Shown: positions 30,893 to 39,526 of the stretch, piece after piece | Position numbering within the stretch: position 1 is the first letter of the stretch | Layout: every line of letters begins with the position of its first letter | Assembly: GCA_000828975.1 (NCBI GenBank) | Contig: AP014683.1 | Span: 1,693,700 to 1,757,699 of the forward strand | DNA from: Burkholderiales bacterium GJ-E10 | Lineage (GTDB): Bacteria; Pseudomonadota; Gammaproteobacteria; Burkholderiales; Burkholderiaceae_F | DNA: 64,000 nt | Direction: 5' to 3' | Program-made: the position numbers and the translations under genes | Notes under the pieces: generated by a model | Database searches by the model: none | Told to the model about the DNA's origin: nothing | What the model saw: only the letters and a program-made list of their open reading frames with translations

Positions 30893-32347
30893 ATGAACGC
30901 CGACGCGAACCATCCCATGCCGGAATCACCGCAACGGCCCGGCCTGCTGATTCCACTGGTGGTGGCGATCGCGTTCCTGATGGAGCAGCTCGACGCCACC
31001 ATCGTGACCACGGCCATTCCGGACATGGCCGGCTCCCTGCACGTCACCGTCGTCCGGATGAGCCTCGCCGTGAGTGCGTACGTCCTCGCGCTCGCGGTGT
31101 TCATTCCGCTCAGCGGATGGTTTGCCGACCGGTTCGGCGCACGCCGGGTGTTCGCTGCGGCGCTCGCGGTGTTCACCATTGGGTCGGCCTTGTGCGGCAT
31201 CGCTGACAGTTTCGCGATGCTGGTGGCGACCCGAATTCTCCAGGGGCTCGGCGGAGCGATGATGACGCCGGTCGGCCGCCTCATCCTGTTGCGCAGCTTT
31301 CCGCGCAGCGAATTCGTCCGGGCGATGACCTACACCACCCTGCCCGCCATCGCCGGCCCGGTCATCGGTCCGCTGCTCGGCGGCTACCTGACGACCTACC
31401 TGTCCTGGCGCTGGATCTTCTATATCAACCTGCCGTTCGGCCTCATCGGCATCGCCTTGGCGCTGCGCTTCGTCGCGCCGATGCGGGCCAACGAGGTTCC
31501 GCCGTTCGATCTGACCGGGTTCGCGTTGTTCTGCGCGGGCGTGGCCCTGCTGCAATTCGCGATGGAAGGCATCGGACGCATGCCGGGCATCGTGCCTGCC
31601 GCCGCCGTCGCGGTCGCGGGCATCCTCCTCGTCGGCTTTGCCCGGCGCAGCCGCGGACAGCCTCACCCGGCGATCGACCTCAGCCTGTTGCGAGAACGCA
31701 CCTTCGGCGTCGCCACCCTCGCCGGCGGCCTCTGCCGCGTGGCGATGAACGCCCCGGTCTATCTCCTGCCGCTGCTATTGCAGCTCGGACTGGGCATGAG
31801 TCCGGCGGAATCCGGCGCCCTCACGTTCCTGTCCGCGTTGGCGGCCCCCCTGGTCCGGGTCGCCATCGGTCCGGCGCTGCGGCGCACCGGCTTTCGCGGG
31901 CTGCTGATCGGCAGTGCGCTGGCATGCGCCGGCATGCTTGCCGCCTTCGCCCGGATCGGGCCGGGCACCCCCCGCGTCGCAATCGCAACGGTGATCATCC
32001 TCTTCGGGCTGGTGCGCTCGACCCAGTTCATGACCTCCAACACGCTGGCCTACGCCGAAATCGACCCGGACCGCCTGAGTCGGGCCACCAGCCTGGGAGG
32101 GCTGATCCAGCAACTCACGGTGAGTTTCGGCGTATCGATGGGTGCCGCGTTTCTGGGTCTTCTGACACCGGCACGATCCACCCCGACGGTGGCGGCATTC
32201 CACGCCGTGTTCTACCTGATCGCCGCGCTGCCGATCCTGGCGCTGCCCGCGTTCACACGCCTGCGCCACTCGGACGGCGTCGAGGTGAGCGGCCATGCCG
32301 CCGCCGCGGGGCGCCGGCCACCGGGCGCCGGACGCAGCCACGGCTGA
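30893..32347 (+). CDS. MFS drug-efflux transporter, DHA2 (14-span) family
   Basis: 484 residues with about 14 hydrophobic spans. FLMEQLDATIVTTAIPDMAG is the DHA2 first-span motif D, GWFADRFGARRVF is motif A, and the region LPAIAGPVIGPLLGGYLTTY is motif C of proton antiporters. These transporters export drugs or metabolites. No membrane-fusion (EmrA-like) gene is adjacent, so it likely works alone. There is no clear ribosome binding site at the ATG 30893, and the one at 30917 is an alternative. The C-terminal 25 residues are Gly/Ala/Arg-rich and probably disordered. Confidence 0.88.
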   Translation: MNADANHPMPESPQRPGLLIPLVVAIAFLMEQLDATIVTTAIPDMAGSLHVTVVRMSLAVSAYVLALAVFIPLSGWFADRFGARRVFAAALAVFTIGSALCGIADSFAMLVATRILQGLGGAMMTPVGRLILLRSFPRSEFVRAMTYTTLPAIAGPVIGPLLGGYLTTYLSWRWIFYINLPFGLIGIALALRFVAPMRANEVPPFDLTGFALFCAGVALLQFAMEGIGRMPGIVPAAAVAVAGILLVGFARRSRGQPHPAIDLSLLRERTFGVATLAGGLCRVAMNAPVYLLPLLLQLGLGMSPAESGALTFLSALAAPLVRVAIGPALRRTGFRGLLIGSALACAGMLAAFARIGPGTPRVAIATVIILFGLVRSTQFMTSNTLAYAEIDPDRLSRATSLGGLIQQLTVSFGVSMGAAFLGLLTPARSTPTVAAFHAVFYLIAALPILALPAFTRLRHSDGVEVSGHAAAAGRRPPGAGRSHG

Positions 32348-32391
32348 GCGGCGGCCGGCTGCTGTCCACGCCGCCACGGCCAGGGTTCCGA

Positions 32392-33777
32392 TCACGCAAG
32401 GGCGCGCGCGGCCTTGCCGATCCCTTCGCTGATCATCGGATGGGGAAACGGCGTTTCCGCCAGGGCCGCCGCGGTTGCGCGGGTCTGCACGGCGAGCGCG
32501 AGCGGCGCGATGACCTGGGCGGCGTCGAGGCCGGCGATCTGGGCGCCGATCAGGATCCCGGTCCGCCGGGCGAACACGAGGGTCAGAAACCCTTCCATTT
32601 CATCGAAGATCTGGGCGCGCGAATCGGTCCGGTAGTCGTACGTCGCGGCAACCGCATCGATTCCCTGTTGCGCCGCCGCCTCTTCCGTCAAGCCGACCCA
32701 CGCCACCTCCGGCTCCGTGAAGACCGTGAACGGCACGGCATCGAAGTTCATCCTTCCCGATCCGTTGCCGCCCGCCAGGATGTCTTCCGCCGCCACCAGG
32801 CTTTGCCGGACCGCCGAATGAAACAACATGCTGCGACCGTTGACGTCGCCCGGCGCGTAGACGTGGGGCAGCGCCGTGCGCAGTCGGTCGTCGACGGCAA
32901 CCCGGCCCCGCGGCAGTCCGAGCTGGTCGAACCCTTCCGGCAACACCGGTTTGCGCCCGGTCGCCATCAGCACGCAATCCGCAGCAACGGATTGCGCGGC
33001 GCCGCTGCGCTCGTACCGGACCTGCAGATCGCCGTCGGCACCGCGCACGATCGCCGTAACCTTGGCGTCCGTGATGAGATTCAGGCGGCGCGCCAACGCG
33101 GCATGGAGCGTACGCGCGAGGCGGGGCGGTGCTCCCGGAAGAATGGCCGACGTCGCCTCCAGCACGGTCGCCTGCGCCCCGAACCGCTGCAGCATGGACG
33201 CGGTCTCCAGGCCGATATAGCCGCCGCCGATCGCCACCAGCCGGCGGGGAGCCGGCAGATCGGCCCCCAACCGGAACAGATCGTGCGACGTGATCGCCAG
33301 TTCCGCTCCCGGGATCGCCAAGCGCCGCGGCCGCGAGCCGGTCGCGACGATCAGGTGTGCAGCCTGGACCTGCAGCGCATCACCACGATCCGTGACGATT
33401 TCCACGGCATGGCTGTCGACGATGCGCCCCGTCCCCTTGTACATCCGGACCGTGGAGGCGGCGATCTCGTCGCGGTGCTGGGCATAACGAATCGACTGCA
33501 CCCGGTCCTTGTGGGCCAGCACGCCGGGCCAATCCACCTCGGGCATTGCGCCCCGCAGACCGAACAGCGCATATTTTTCGGCCCCGGCGCGGGCCAGTGC
33601 CGCTTCGCGCACGGCCTTCGAGGGCACGCAGCCCTCCGCCAGGCAGTCGCCGCCGAGATTGCCGAACGGATCCACCATCACGACGGTACGACCTTCGCGG
33701 GCAAGGCGGAATGCGGCGGGATATCCTCCGCCGCCCGCCCCCAGGACCACCACGTCCGCACGCATGGTCGGCGTCAT
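32392..33777 (-). CDS. FAD-dependent pyridine nucleotide-disulfide oxidoreductase (lipoamide dehydrogenase/MerA-like)
   Basis: 461 residues. VVLGAGGGGYPAAFRLA binds FAD, GGDCLAEGCVPSKA holds the redox disulfide, GGGYIGLETASML binds NAD(P)H, and the C-terminus is of the dimerisation-domain type (FPHPMISEGIGKAARAL). The conserved His-Glu of true lipoamide dehydrogenases (HAHPTLSE) is replaced by FPHPMISE, closer to a diverged group. It lies downstream of the metal-transporting ATPase gene in the same direction and overlaps a 34-codon frame by ATGA, so a metal- or redox-linked role is possible. A second ATG lies at 33765. Confidence 0.85.
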   Translation of the reverse strand: MTPTMRADVVVLGAGGGGYPAAFRLAREGRTVVMVDPFGNLGGDCLAEGCVPSKAVREAALARAGAEKYALFGLRGAMPEVDWPGVLAHKDRVQSIRYAQHRDEIAASTVRMYKGTGRIVDSHAVEIVTDRGDALQVQAAHLIVATGSRPRRLAIPGAELAITSHDLFRLGADLPAPRRLVAIGGGYIGLETASMLQRFGAQATVLEATSAILPGAPPRLARTLHAALARRLNLITDAKVTAIVRGADGDLQVRYERSGAAQSVAADCVLMATGRKPVLPEGFDQLGLPRGRVAVDDRLRTALPHVYAPGDVNGRSMLFHSAVRQSLVAAEDILAGGNGSGRMNFDAVPFTVFTEPEVAWVGLTEEAAAQQGIDAVAATYDYRTDSRAQIFDEMEGFLTLVFARRTGILIGAQIAGLDAAQVIAPLALAVQTRATAAALAETPFPHPMISEGIGKAARALA

Positions 33778-33878
33778 GCCGCACCGCCATGCGGTGCCCG
33801 CCGGAGCGGTGCATCGGCCGGCATGTCGACCTGGCCCGCGATTCGCAACGACTGCGGGGAAAACGGTTCCCACGGCAT
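33774..33878 (-). CDS. Possible 34-residue peptide coupled to the oxidoreductase gene
   Basis: A 34-codon frame (beginning MPWEPFSPQSL) with a good ribosome binding site (AAGGGA, seven bases before the ATG at 33878). Its stop overlaps the oxidoreductase ATG as ATGA. The oxidoreductase start itself has no ribosome binding site, so translation through this small frame could deliver ribosomes to it. No similarity recognised; it may act only as a coupling leader. Confidence 0.4.
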   Translation of the reverse strand: MPWEPFSPQSLRIAGQVDMPADAPLRRAPHGGAA

Positions 33879-33961
33879 GGCGCGTCCCTTCCCGGAAGCA
33901 GATACGCCGGAAGCATAAGCCACGCCGGTCGCCGCAACGACCGCGCGCGTCGAAGACAAGC

Positions 33962-36244
33962 TCAGGAAGACTCGAACAACGCGTACAGCTCTTCCTCCTG
34001 GGCAAAATGCAGCGACAGGATGGCATGGAGGCCATACAGCATCCGCTGCAGATCGCGCAGATCCTCCGGCCGCGGGCCAGCGGCGGGCAGTTGGGCGACC
34101 ATGCGGCGCAACAGCCGCGCGCGGCGCTGCACCTCGTGATGGGTCTGGATGAGCGGCCCCGTCGGGTCTTCGTCCCGCAGCATCTTCCGAATGGCGGAAT
34201 AGGCGGTCCGCTGCTCCGCGCGCTCGTGCGGGAGCAATTCCTTTTCCAGCATCTCGCACAGGCCCTCGAGCCGGGTGCGTGCCTCGCCCGGCGGCAGGGA
34301 ATCGATCCGCGCCGCCAAGGCCGCGATGTCGCCGATCTGGGGTTGCAATGACCGATGTTCCGAGGCGAGCGTCCGGGCAAGATCGGCGACGTCCGGTGTG
34401 GCGCCGGGACGCGCGCCGGAATCGACGAGCGCCCGCAGGGCATTGGCAATGACGAGGACATCAATCGCCTCCTGCAATACGGCGCCGGCGGCGGGTGCGA
34501 TGTACCCAGCGGCGGCAAACGCCATCGCCACGATGGACAGGCCCATCCCGACGAACACGCTCTGGCGGGCGATGCGGCCCGTACGTTTCGCAATGGCGAT
34601 CGCCGTCACCAGGCCATCGAGGCGGTTGACGGTCAGGACGACATCGGCGGCCTCGGATGCCGCAGTCGCGCCGCGCGCGCCCATGGCGATGCCGACATCG
34701 GCGAGGGCAAGCGCCGGCGCATCGTTGACGCCGTCGCCGATCATCGCCGTGACACCCTCCGAGCGCACCTGCCGGATCACCTCCACCTTTTCCTGCGGCG
34801 TGCGTTCCGAAAAGACGCGATCGACGCCCAGCGCATCGCCCACCAGTTCGGCGACGTCGGGATGATCGCCCGTAACCATGTGGATGCGCCCGATGCCGGC
34901 GGCGCGCAGCGCCCGCAGCGTCCGCGGCGCCTCGGCGCGGATCGGGTCCTGCAGCAGAAACGCGCCGGCGAGGGCGCCGTCGATCGCCACATAGACCGCC
35001 GCGGAGCCTTCGACCGCCGTGCGCGCCTCGATCGCGCGCAATGCCGGGGGCCGGGCCGCACCCTGCGCGACGAACTCGAATTGGCCGACGGCGACGCGAC
35101 GCCCATCCACCGTGCCGGCGATGCCTTCGCCGACCCGCTCGTGCACATCCTGCGGGAAATGCAACTCCGCGCCCCGCCCCCGCGCTTCGAGCACGATGGC
35201 CGGCGCATACGGGTGCAGCGAGAGCTGTTCGACGGAAGCCGCGAGACGCACGATCTCCGCCACCGGCTCGGACCCGATCGTCTCGACCGCGGCCACCAGG
35301 GGCTGCGCCGCAGTCACGGTTCCGGTCTTGTCGAGCAGCAGCACCGCAACCCGCGCCAAGGTTTCGAGCGGACCGCCTCCTTTGACGATGATGCCGTGGC
35401 GCGCCGCGCGCGACACGCCGGCGATGATGGCCGCCGGTGCCGCCAGGATGAGCGGGCACGGCGTCGCGACGACCAGGACCGCAAGCGCGCGGATCGGAGT
35501 GCCGCCGGCGATCCACGCCACCGCGGCAAGCACCAGCGTCGCCGCCAGGAAACCGACCGCGTACCGGTCCGCGAGGCGCACGAACGGTGCCTTGGATTCC
35601 TCGGCCGCGCGCACCAGCCGGACGATGCCGGCATACGTGCTGTCGGCGGCCGGAGCGGTCACGCGCAGTTCGAAGGGAGCGCCGGCATTGGTGCCGCCGC
35701 TGCGCACCGCCTCTGCGGATTCGAGCCGTACCAAGCGGGATTCGCCGGTCAGCGCCGACTCGTCGAGAACGGCATGCTCCGACAGCACCAGGCCATCGGC
35801 CGGAACCACCTCGCCGGGTTTGACGACGAGCACGTCTCCCGGCACGACGGCGGCCACCGCCACTTCGACCAGGTCCGTGCCGCTGCGGCGATGCGCGATC
35901 CGGGGCGCGCGCCCGACCAACGCGCTCAATTCGCGCCGCGCCCGGGATACCGCAAACTGTTCGAGCGCGCCGCCGCCGGCAAGCATGACCGCGATGATCG
36001 CCCCCGCCAGCCGCTCGCCGAGGACCAGCGCCCCGGCCATCGCCAGGACGGCGATGAGATCGACCCCCGCCTCGCGCCGCAACACCCCCGTCGCGGCCGT
36101 GACGATCGCCGGCCCGAGCACCACCAGCGTGGCGCCGGACCATGCCCATTGCGCCACCTCGGCATACCCGGCCAGATAGCACAAGGCACCCGCCGCGAGT
36201 CCGAAAAGAGCCCCGCCCAGAAGAATAATGTGGCGCGTTACCAT
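33962..36244 (-). CDS. P1B-5-type metal-transporting ATPase with C-terminal hemerythrin-like domain
   Basis: 760 residues. TGES (166-169), the metal-site TPCPLI (261-266) in the sixth span, phosphorylated Asp305 in DKTGT, the HP pair (SLHP 342-345) and GDGVNDAP (503-510) make it a P1B ATPase without an N-terminal metal-binding domain. Residues about 629-757 form a hemerythrin-like domain with spaced ligands (His630, His673-Glu674, His702-His703-Glu704, His740, His746, Glu750-751). The TPC motif plus this tail defines the P1B-5 group, described as Ni/Fe exporters in Sinorhizobium (Nia) and studied in Acidothermus. Metal choice here is inferred. An oxidoreductase gene follows on the same strand. 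Confidence 0.9.
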   Translation of the reverse strand: MVTRHIILLGGALFGLAAGALCYLAGYAEVAQWAWSGATLVVLGPAIVTAATGVLRREAGVDLIAVLAMAGALVLGERLAGAIIAVMLAGGGALEQFAVSRARRELSALVGRAPRIAHRRSGTDLVEVAVAAVVPGDVLVVKPGEVVPADGLVLSEHAVLDESALTGESRLVRLESAEAVRSGGTNAGAPFELRVTAPAADSTYAGIVRLVRAAEESKAPFVRLADRYAVGFLAATLVLAAVAWIAGGTPIRALAVLVVATPCPLILAAPAAIIAGVSRAARHGIIVKGGGPLETLARVAVLLLDKTGTVTAAQPLVAAVETIGSEPVAEIVRLAASVEQLSLHPYAPAIVLEARGRGAELHFPQDVHERVGEGIAGTVDGRRVAVGQFEFVAQGAARPPALRAIEARTAVEGSAAVYVAIDGALAGAFLLQDPIRAEAPRTLRALRAAGIGRIHMVTGDHPDVAELVGDALGVDRVFSERTPQEKVEVIRQVRSEGVTAMIGDGVNDAPALALADVGIAMGARGATAASEAADVVLTVNRLDGLVTAIAIAKRTGRIARQSVFVGMGLSIVAMAFAAAGYIAPAAGAVLQEAIDVLVIANALRALVDSGARPGATPDVADLARTLASEHRSLQPQIGDIAALAARIDSLPPGEARTRLEGLCEMLEKELLPHERAEQRTAYSAIRKMLRDEDPTGPLIQTHHEVQRRARLLRRMVAQLPAAGPRPEDLRDLQRMLYGLHAILSLHFAQEEELYALFESS

Positions 36245-36349
36245 TCGGATGTCCGTGCCATTTTTTCCGGTTTTCGCCGCCGCGTTCCGTCATTGCCGCC
36301 GACTGCGGGATGGTACGCGGTCCGATCCACTCGCATCCTGACGCCGCGC

Positions 36350-37492
36350 ATGCTTCGGCCCTTCCTCCTCGTCGTCACTGCCCTGCTCGTCGTCGGGTAT
36401 GCCTACGTTGCGGCACGGCTCGGTACCGGGCCATGGAGCCGCGGAGCGCTCGCGCTGCCGTTCCTGCTCGTGTGGGTCGTGCCGGTCGTCTACTGGACCC
36501 GCAACGGCACGCAGACGGAAACGCGGTTCGACCGAACCATGCATCAGGCAAGCTACCTCTCGATGGCATGGATCAGCTTCCTCTTCGTCGGCACCCTGGC
36601 ACGCGACGCCACCCTGCTCGCGACCAGCATGTTGCACCTGGGCGCCCTGCACGACGCCATCATTCACGACGGCATGCCGTTGGTGCTCGCCGGATCGATC
36701 CTGGCGATGGCGGTCGGCGCGGCCACCGCCCTGCGCGGCCCCCGCATCCGGGAGGTGACGGTGTGTTTCCCCGACCTGCACCCCGACCTCGACGGCTTCC
36801 GGATCGTGCAGATTTCCGACCTGCATGTCGGCCGCACCATCGGCCATCCCTATGTCGAACGGGTTGCGGCGTGCGCCAAGGCACTGGCACCGGATCTCGT
36901 CGCATTCACCGGCGACATGGTCGACGCCCCCGTTGCGCGCATCGCCACGGACCTTGCGCCGCTTGCCGACCTGGCCGCGACCAGCCCGACCTTCTTCGTG
37001 CTCGGCAACCACGATTGCTACGCGGGCGCCCACGCGTGGATCGCGCAGTTCCGGCGCATGGGTGTCCATGTCCTGCTCAACGAGCACGACGCGGTCCGGA
37101 AGGGATCGGCCACGATCGTCGTGGGCGGGGTCGTCGATCCGGCATACCGCGACGCGGCACCCGAAATCTCGCTCGACGGCACTCCCCACGCCGACTTCCG
37201 GCTGCTCCTCGCCCACAACCCGAAACTCGCCCCTCTCGGCGCGCGCGCCGGGTTCGACCTGCAGCTTTCCGGCCATACGCACGCCGGGCAGTTCTTTCCG
37301 TGGACGATCGCGGTGCGCCTCGTGCATGCGCCGCATGTGGCGGGCCTGTCCCGCGAGGAACGGATGTGGGTCTACGTCAGCGCCGGGACCGGAACCTGGG
37401 GACCGCCCGTGCGTTTCGGCACGACCCCGGAAATCACGCGCATCACGCTGGTCCGCGCGGCTCCGTCGACGGACACCCGAGCGATGCAGTAG
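36350..37492 (+). CDS. Membrane-anchored metallophosphoesterase (YkuE/YaeI-like)
   Basis: 380 residues. About four hydrophobic spans fill residues 1-130. A calcineurin-like phosphoesterase domain follows, with DLHVG, GDMVD, LGNHDCY and SGHTHAGQFFPW, the complete metal-ligand set. Relatives (YkuE, YaeI) hydrolyse phospholipid or UDP-diacylglucosamine-type substrates at the membrane. The ATG at 36350 opens the first span. It is divergent from the ATPase gene, and its stop codon overlaps the promoter of tRNA-Gly. Confidence 0.88.
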   Translation: MLRPFLLVVTALLVVGYAYVAARLGTGPWSRGALALPFLLVWVVPVVYWTRNGTQTETRFDRTMHQASYLSMAWISFLFVGTLARDATLLATSMLHLGALHDAIIHDGMPLVLAGSILAMAVGAATALRGPRIREVTVCFPDLHPDLDGFRIVQISDLHVGRTIGHPYVERVAACAKALAPDLVAFTGDMVDAPVARIATDLAPLADLAATSPTFFVLGNHDCYAGAHAWIAQFRRMGVHVLLNEHDAVRKGSATIVVGGVVDPAYRDAAPEISLDGTPHADFRLLLAHNPKLAPLGARAGFDLQLSGHTHAGQFFPWTIAVRLVHAPHVAGLSREERMWVYVSAGTGTWGPPVRFGTTPEITRITLVRAAPSTDTRAMQ

Positions 37493-37495
37493 AAT
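37466..37495 (+). promoter_or_regulatory. Promoter of tRNA-Gly inside the end of the phosphoesterase gene
   Basis: TAGAAT (37490-37495) is a good -10 box; its TAG is also the phosphoesterase stop codon. TCGACG (37466-37471) is a moderate -35 with an 18-base spacer. The predicted transcript start, near 37502, lies only a few bases before the mature tRNA. Confidence 0.5.
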
Positions 37496-37505
37496 GCGCC
37501 CCTTC

Positions 37506-37579
37506 GCGGGCGTCGTTCAATGGTAGGACCTGAGCTTCCCAAGCTCAAGACGTGGGTTCGATTCCCATCGCCCGCTCCA
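37506..37579 (+). tRNA. tRNA-Gly (anticodon CCC)
   Basis: 74 bases including an encoded CCA. The acceptor stem GCGGGCG pairs with CGCCCGC. The anticodon stem TGAGC/GCTCA encloses the loop TTCCCAA, giving anticodon CCC (reads GGG). The T arm has GTTCGATTC. All cloverleaf parts are present. Confidence 0.95.
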
Positions 37580-37634
37580 GCACACCCCAGCACCTTCCAG
37601 CACCCTCCCGGCGCGCTCGACGCCGAGGCCGCGT

Positions 37635-38207
37635 TCAGCGGGCCGCGCTGGCGCGCCGCTTCCAGTCCGCAAGCGCCTTGAGGGTGTTCTCGACGTGATG
37701 GTCGGGATTCAGACTGGAATACACGTACAACACCTTCCCGTCGGGCGCGATCACGTACGAGATCCGGTTCGCGGTGTCGCTGATGATGGCCATGCCGGCG
37801 TCGTACTGGTGAATGATCGCCGCATTGGCATCCGCGGCGACCGGAAATTTGTTTCGGCATTCCCGCACCGAAAATTCCTGCTGGGTCTGGATGTCATCGT
37901 GGGAAATTCCCAGCACGCTCGCCCCCAAAGCATGGAACCGCTGGGAGGCCTCGGCAAAGTCGTGCGCCTCCACCGTGCAACCGGCGGTAAACGACTTGGG
38001 ATAGAAGTAGAGGACAACCGGCCCTTTGTGCAGCGCCTCGGCAAGGGAAAACGTGAATACCTTGCCGCCGAGCGCAGCCTGGGTCGTGAAGTCGGGAGCC
38101 TGGGATCCGACCGGCAACGACGCGAACGCCACGCTGCAAGCCAGCGCAGCCGCAACCGCCGAAACGGGGCGCGCCCAACGGGCCGCCCTCGAAAAAAATG
38201 GACGCAT
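37635..38207 (-). CDS. Exported peroxiredoxin (AhpC/TSA, BCP-like)
   Basis: 190 residues. A signal peptide (about 1-35, ending VAFASLPVG) is followed by a peroxiredoxin domain with FYPKSFTAGCTVEAHDF, where the cysteine is the peroxidatic one and the preceding Thr is conserved. A second cysteine in VRECRNKFPV may be the resolving residue. It would reduce hydroperoxides in the periplasm. The start at 38207 follows GGAG and gives a proper signal peptide; an upstream ATG would add a charged stretch. It lies downstream of the PEP-CTERM gene, separated by a terminator. Confidence 0.85.
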   Translation of the reverse strand: MRPFFSRAARWARPVSAVAAALACSVAFASLPVGSQAPDFTTQAALGGKVFTFSLAEALHKGPVVLYFYPKSFTAGCTVEAHDFAEASQRFHALGASVLGISHDDIQTQQEFSVRECRNKFPVAADANAAIIHQYDAGMAIISDTANRISYVIAPDGKVLYVYSSLNPDHHVENTLKALADWKRRASAAR

Positions 38208-38345
38208 GCGATTCTCCACATCACCACGGAAGGCGACTGCCGCCCGCTCCCTCGCGCATGCATTTTCCACCGAAAACCGGTGCGCTTACCCCGATCGAGT
38301 GCGGGGTTTCCCTGACACGATGGAACGGCGTCTTTTCGGGATGCC

Positions 38346-38384
38346 TCAAAAAGCAAAACCCCCGAGGGATTGCCCTCGGGGGTT
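38346..38384 (-). terminator. Intrinsic terminator of the PEP-CTERM gene
   Basis: On the minus strand AACCCCCGAGGG-CAAT-CCCTCGGGGGTT is a perfect 12-bp stem, followed by TTTTGCTTTTT. It begins 18 bases after the PEP-CTERM stop codon and separates that gene from the peroxiredoxin. Confidence 0.92.
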
Positions 38385-38402
38385 GCATTCCACCGGCAAG
38401 GA

Positions 38403-39107
38403 TCAGACGCGTCCCGCGCGGCGGCGATAGGCGAGAATCGATCCAACTCCAAGCAGGCCCATTGCGAACAAGGGAAGCATGCCCGGCTCCGGCACGGAGT
38501 AATTCGTGATTTTCAACACCGAGGGAGCTCCGTTCGCTTCCACATACCACAGGTTATAGGAACCGGGACCGAGCGTGACATTTGTGCCGATGGTCGTTGT
38601 CGGGGAAGCGCTATCCGTACCCGGGATCAGACTGGAATTGTCGCCCGACCAGATGCTCATGCCGTCATCATGCCAAACCGTTGCGCTGATTTGGTGATTC
38701 ACGGTAAAGCTCAAATCGAAGATCGACGCACGGGCGAAATAGGAGGTACTCAGAATGTCGGCCAAAGCGGTCGCAGTGGTGTACGTGCCTTGCGCCGTAA
38801 AGTTCGAAATACCAGGCCCTGCAGCACCGCCGATGAAGCTTCCGAGCGTGTTGTTTACGTTGTTTGTTCCGCCACTCGAGATGTCCCAATTCGGCAGCCC
38901 GGTCATCGTGAAGGTTGCGACCTCGTTGCCGGGTTGAATAAGCGTCGTGTTGGTCGGTAGCGCCTGCTGGGAAGGGCTACTGCTGGTGGAGCCCGGGGTT
39001 GCCGCGGACCATACGGTCACGTCGAAAATCGGCGTTGCATGTGCTACCCCACCCGCCAGCAACGTACCCACAAAAATGCTACCAAGCCAAGCCGCCCTTA
39101 CGCGCAT
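38403..39107 (-). CDS. PEP-CTERM sorting-domain protein
   Basis: 234 residues. A signal peptide (about 1-24, ending GGVAHATP) is followed by a Ser/Thr/Asn/Gly-rich extracellular domain (about 25-200). The C-terminal sorting signal has SVPEPGM, a hydrophobic span (LPLFAMGLLGVGSILAY) and basic RRRAGRV. Exosortase cleaves such signals and the protein is moved to the outside, often in an exopolysaccharide matrix. No exosortase gene lies in the window. A strong GGAGGAAAC ribosome binding site and a sigma-54-type promoter lie upstream. Lower GC codons than its neighbours are noticeable. Function of the body is unknown. Confidence 0.9.
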   Translation of the reverse strand: MRVRAAWLGSIFVGTLLAGGVAHATPIFDVTVWSAATPGSTSSSPSQQALPTNTTLIQPGNEVATFTMTGLPNWDISSGGTNNVNNTLGSFIGGAAGPGISNFTAQGTYTTATALADILSTSYFARASIFDLSFTVNHQISATVWHDDGMSIWSGDNSSLIPGTDSASPTTTIGTNVTLGPGSYNLWYVEANGAPSVLKITNYSVPEPGMLPLFAMGLLGVGSILAYRRRAGRV

Positions 39108-39526
39108 GATCGTTTCCTCCTTGAAACATCCCAACGGAACCTGTCGGAGAGATACAAAGCAAAAATAATGCCAAAACCGAATAACTCATTGACATCACGT
39201 AACAATTCAAAATGAAGCCAAAGAATTCGGCCGCCGGAAGCGAGAATCCGTAAGATTTTTCGACACCGTGACATGAGCGCCCGAACGCCCGTCTCAGGTC
39301 GCGAGGCCACGTGAATGCCCCCTCCGAAAAGCCGTCAACCGCACTAGGCACGACCAGAGCGGAACCCGAGCATTTCCTCTCGACGCCCGCGCAATTCGGA
39401 CACCATTCCGATCCGCAGCCGATTGGCGCGTTCCGGTAGGAGGAGCACTGGTACGAACATCTCCGGCGCAATACGATCGCTCCCGGCACGCGATCCGCGC
39501 CGCCCCCTTCAGCGGAAGGCAACCCC
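39108..39526. other. Non-coding region upstream of the PEP-CTERM and cupin genes
   Basis: About 420 bases between divergent genes. The left part is AT-rich and holds the sigma-54-type promoter described separately. The right part (about 39290-39526) is GC-rich, with no frame that I can support and no clear promoter for the cupin gene. Confidence 0.6.
39158..39173 (-). promoter_or_regulatory. Sigma-54-type (-24/-12) promoter of the PEP-CTERM gene
   Basis: On the minus strand TGGCATTATTTTTGCT matches the consensus TGGCAC-N5-TTGCW at all but one position and keeps the invariant GG-N10-GC spacing. The expected transcript start lies about 40 bases before the ATG. PEP-CTERM genes are often controlled by a sigma-54 system (PrsK/PrsR), which fits. 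Confidence 0.75.
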
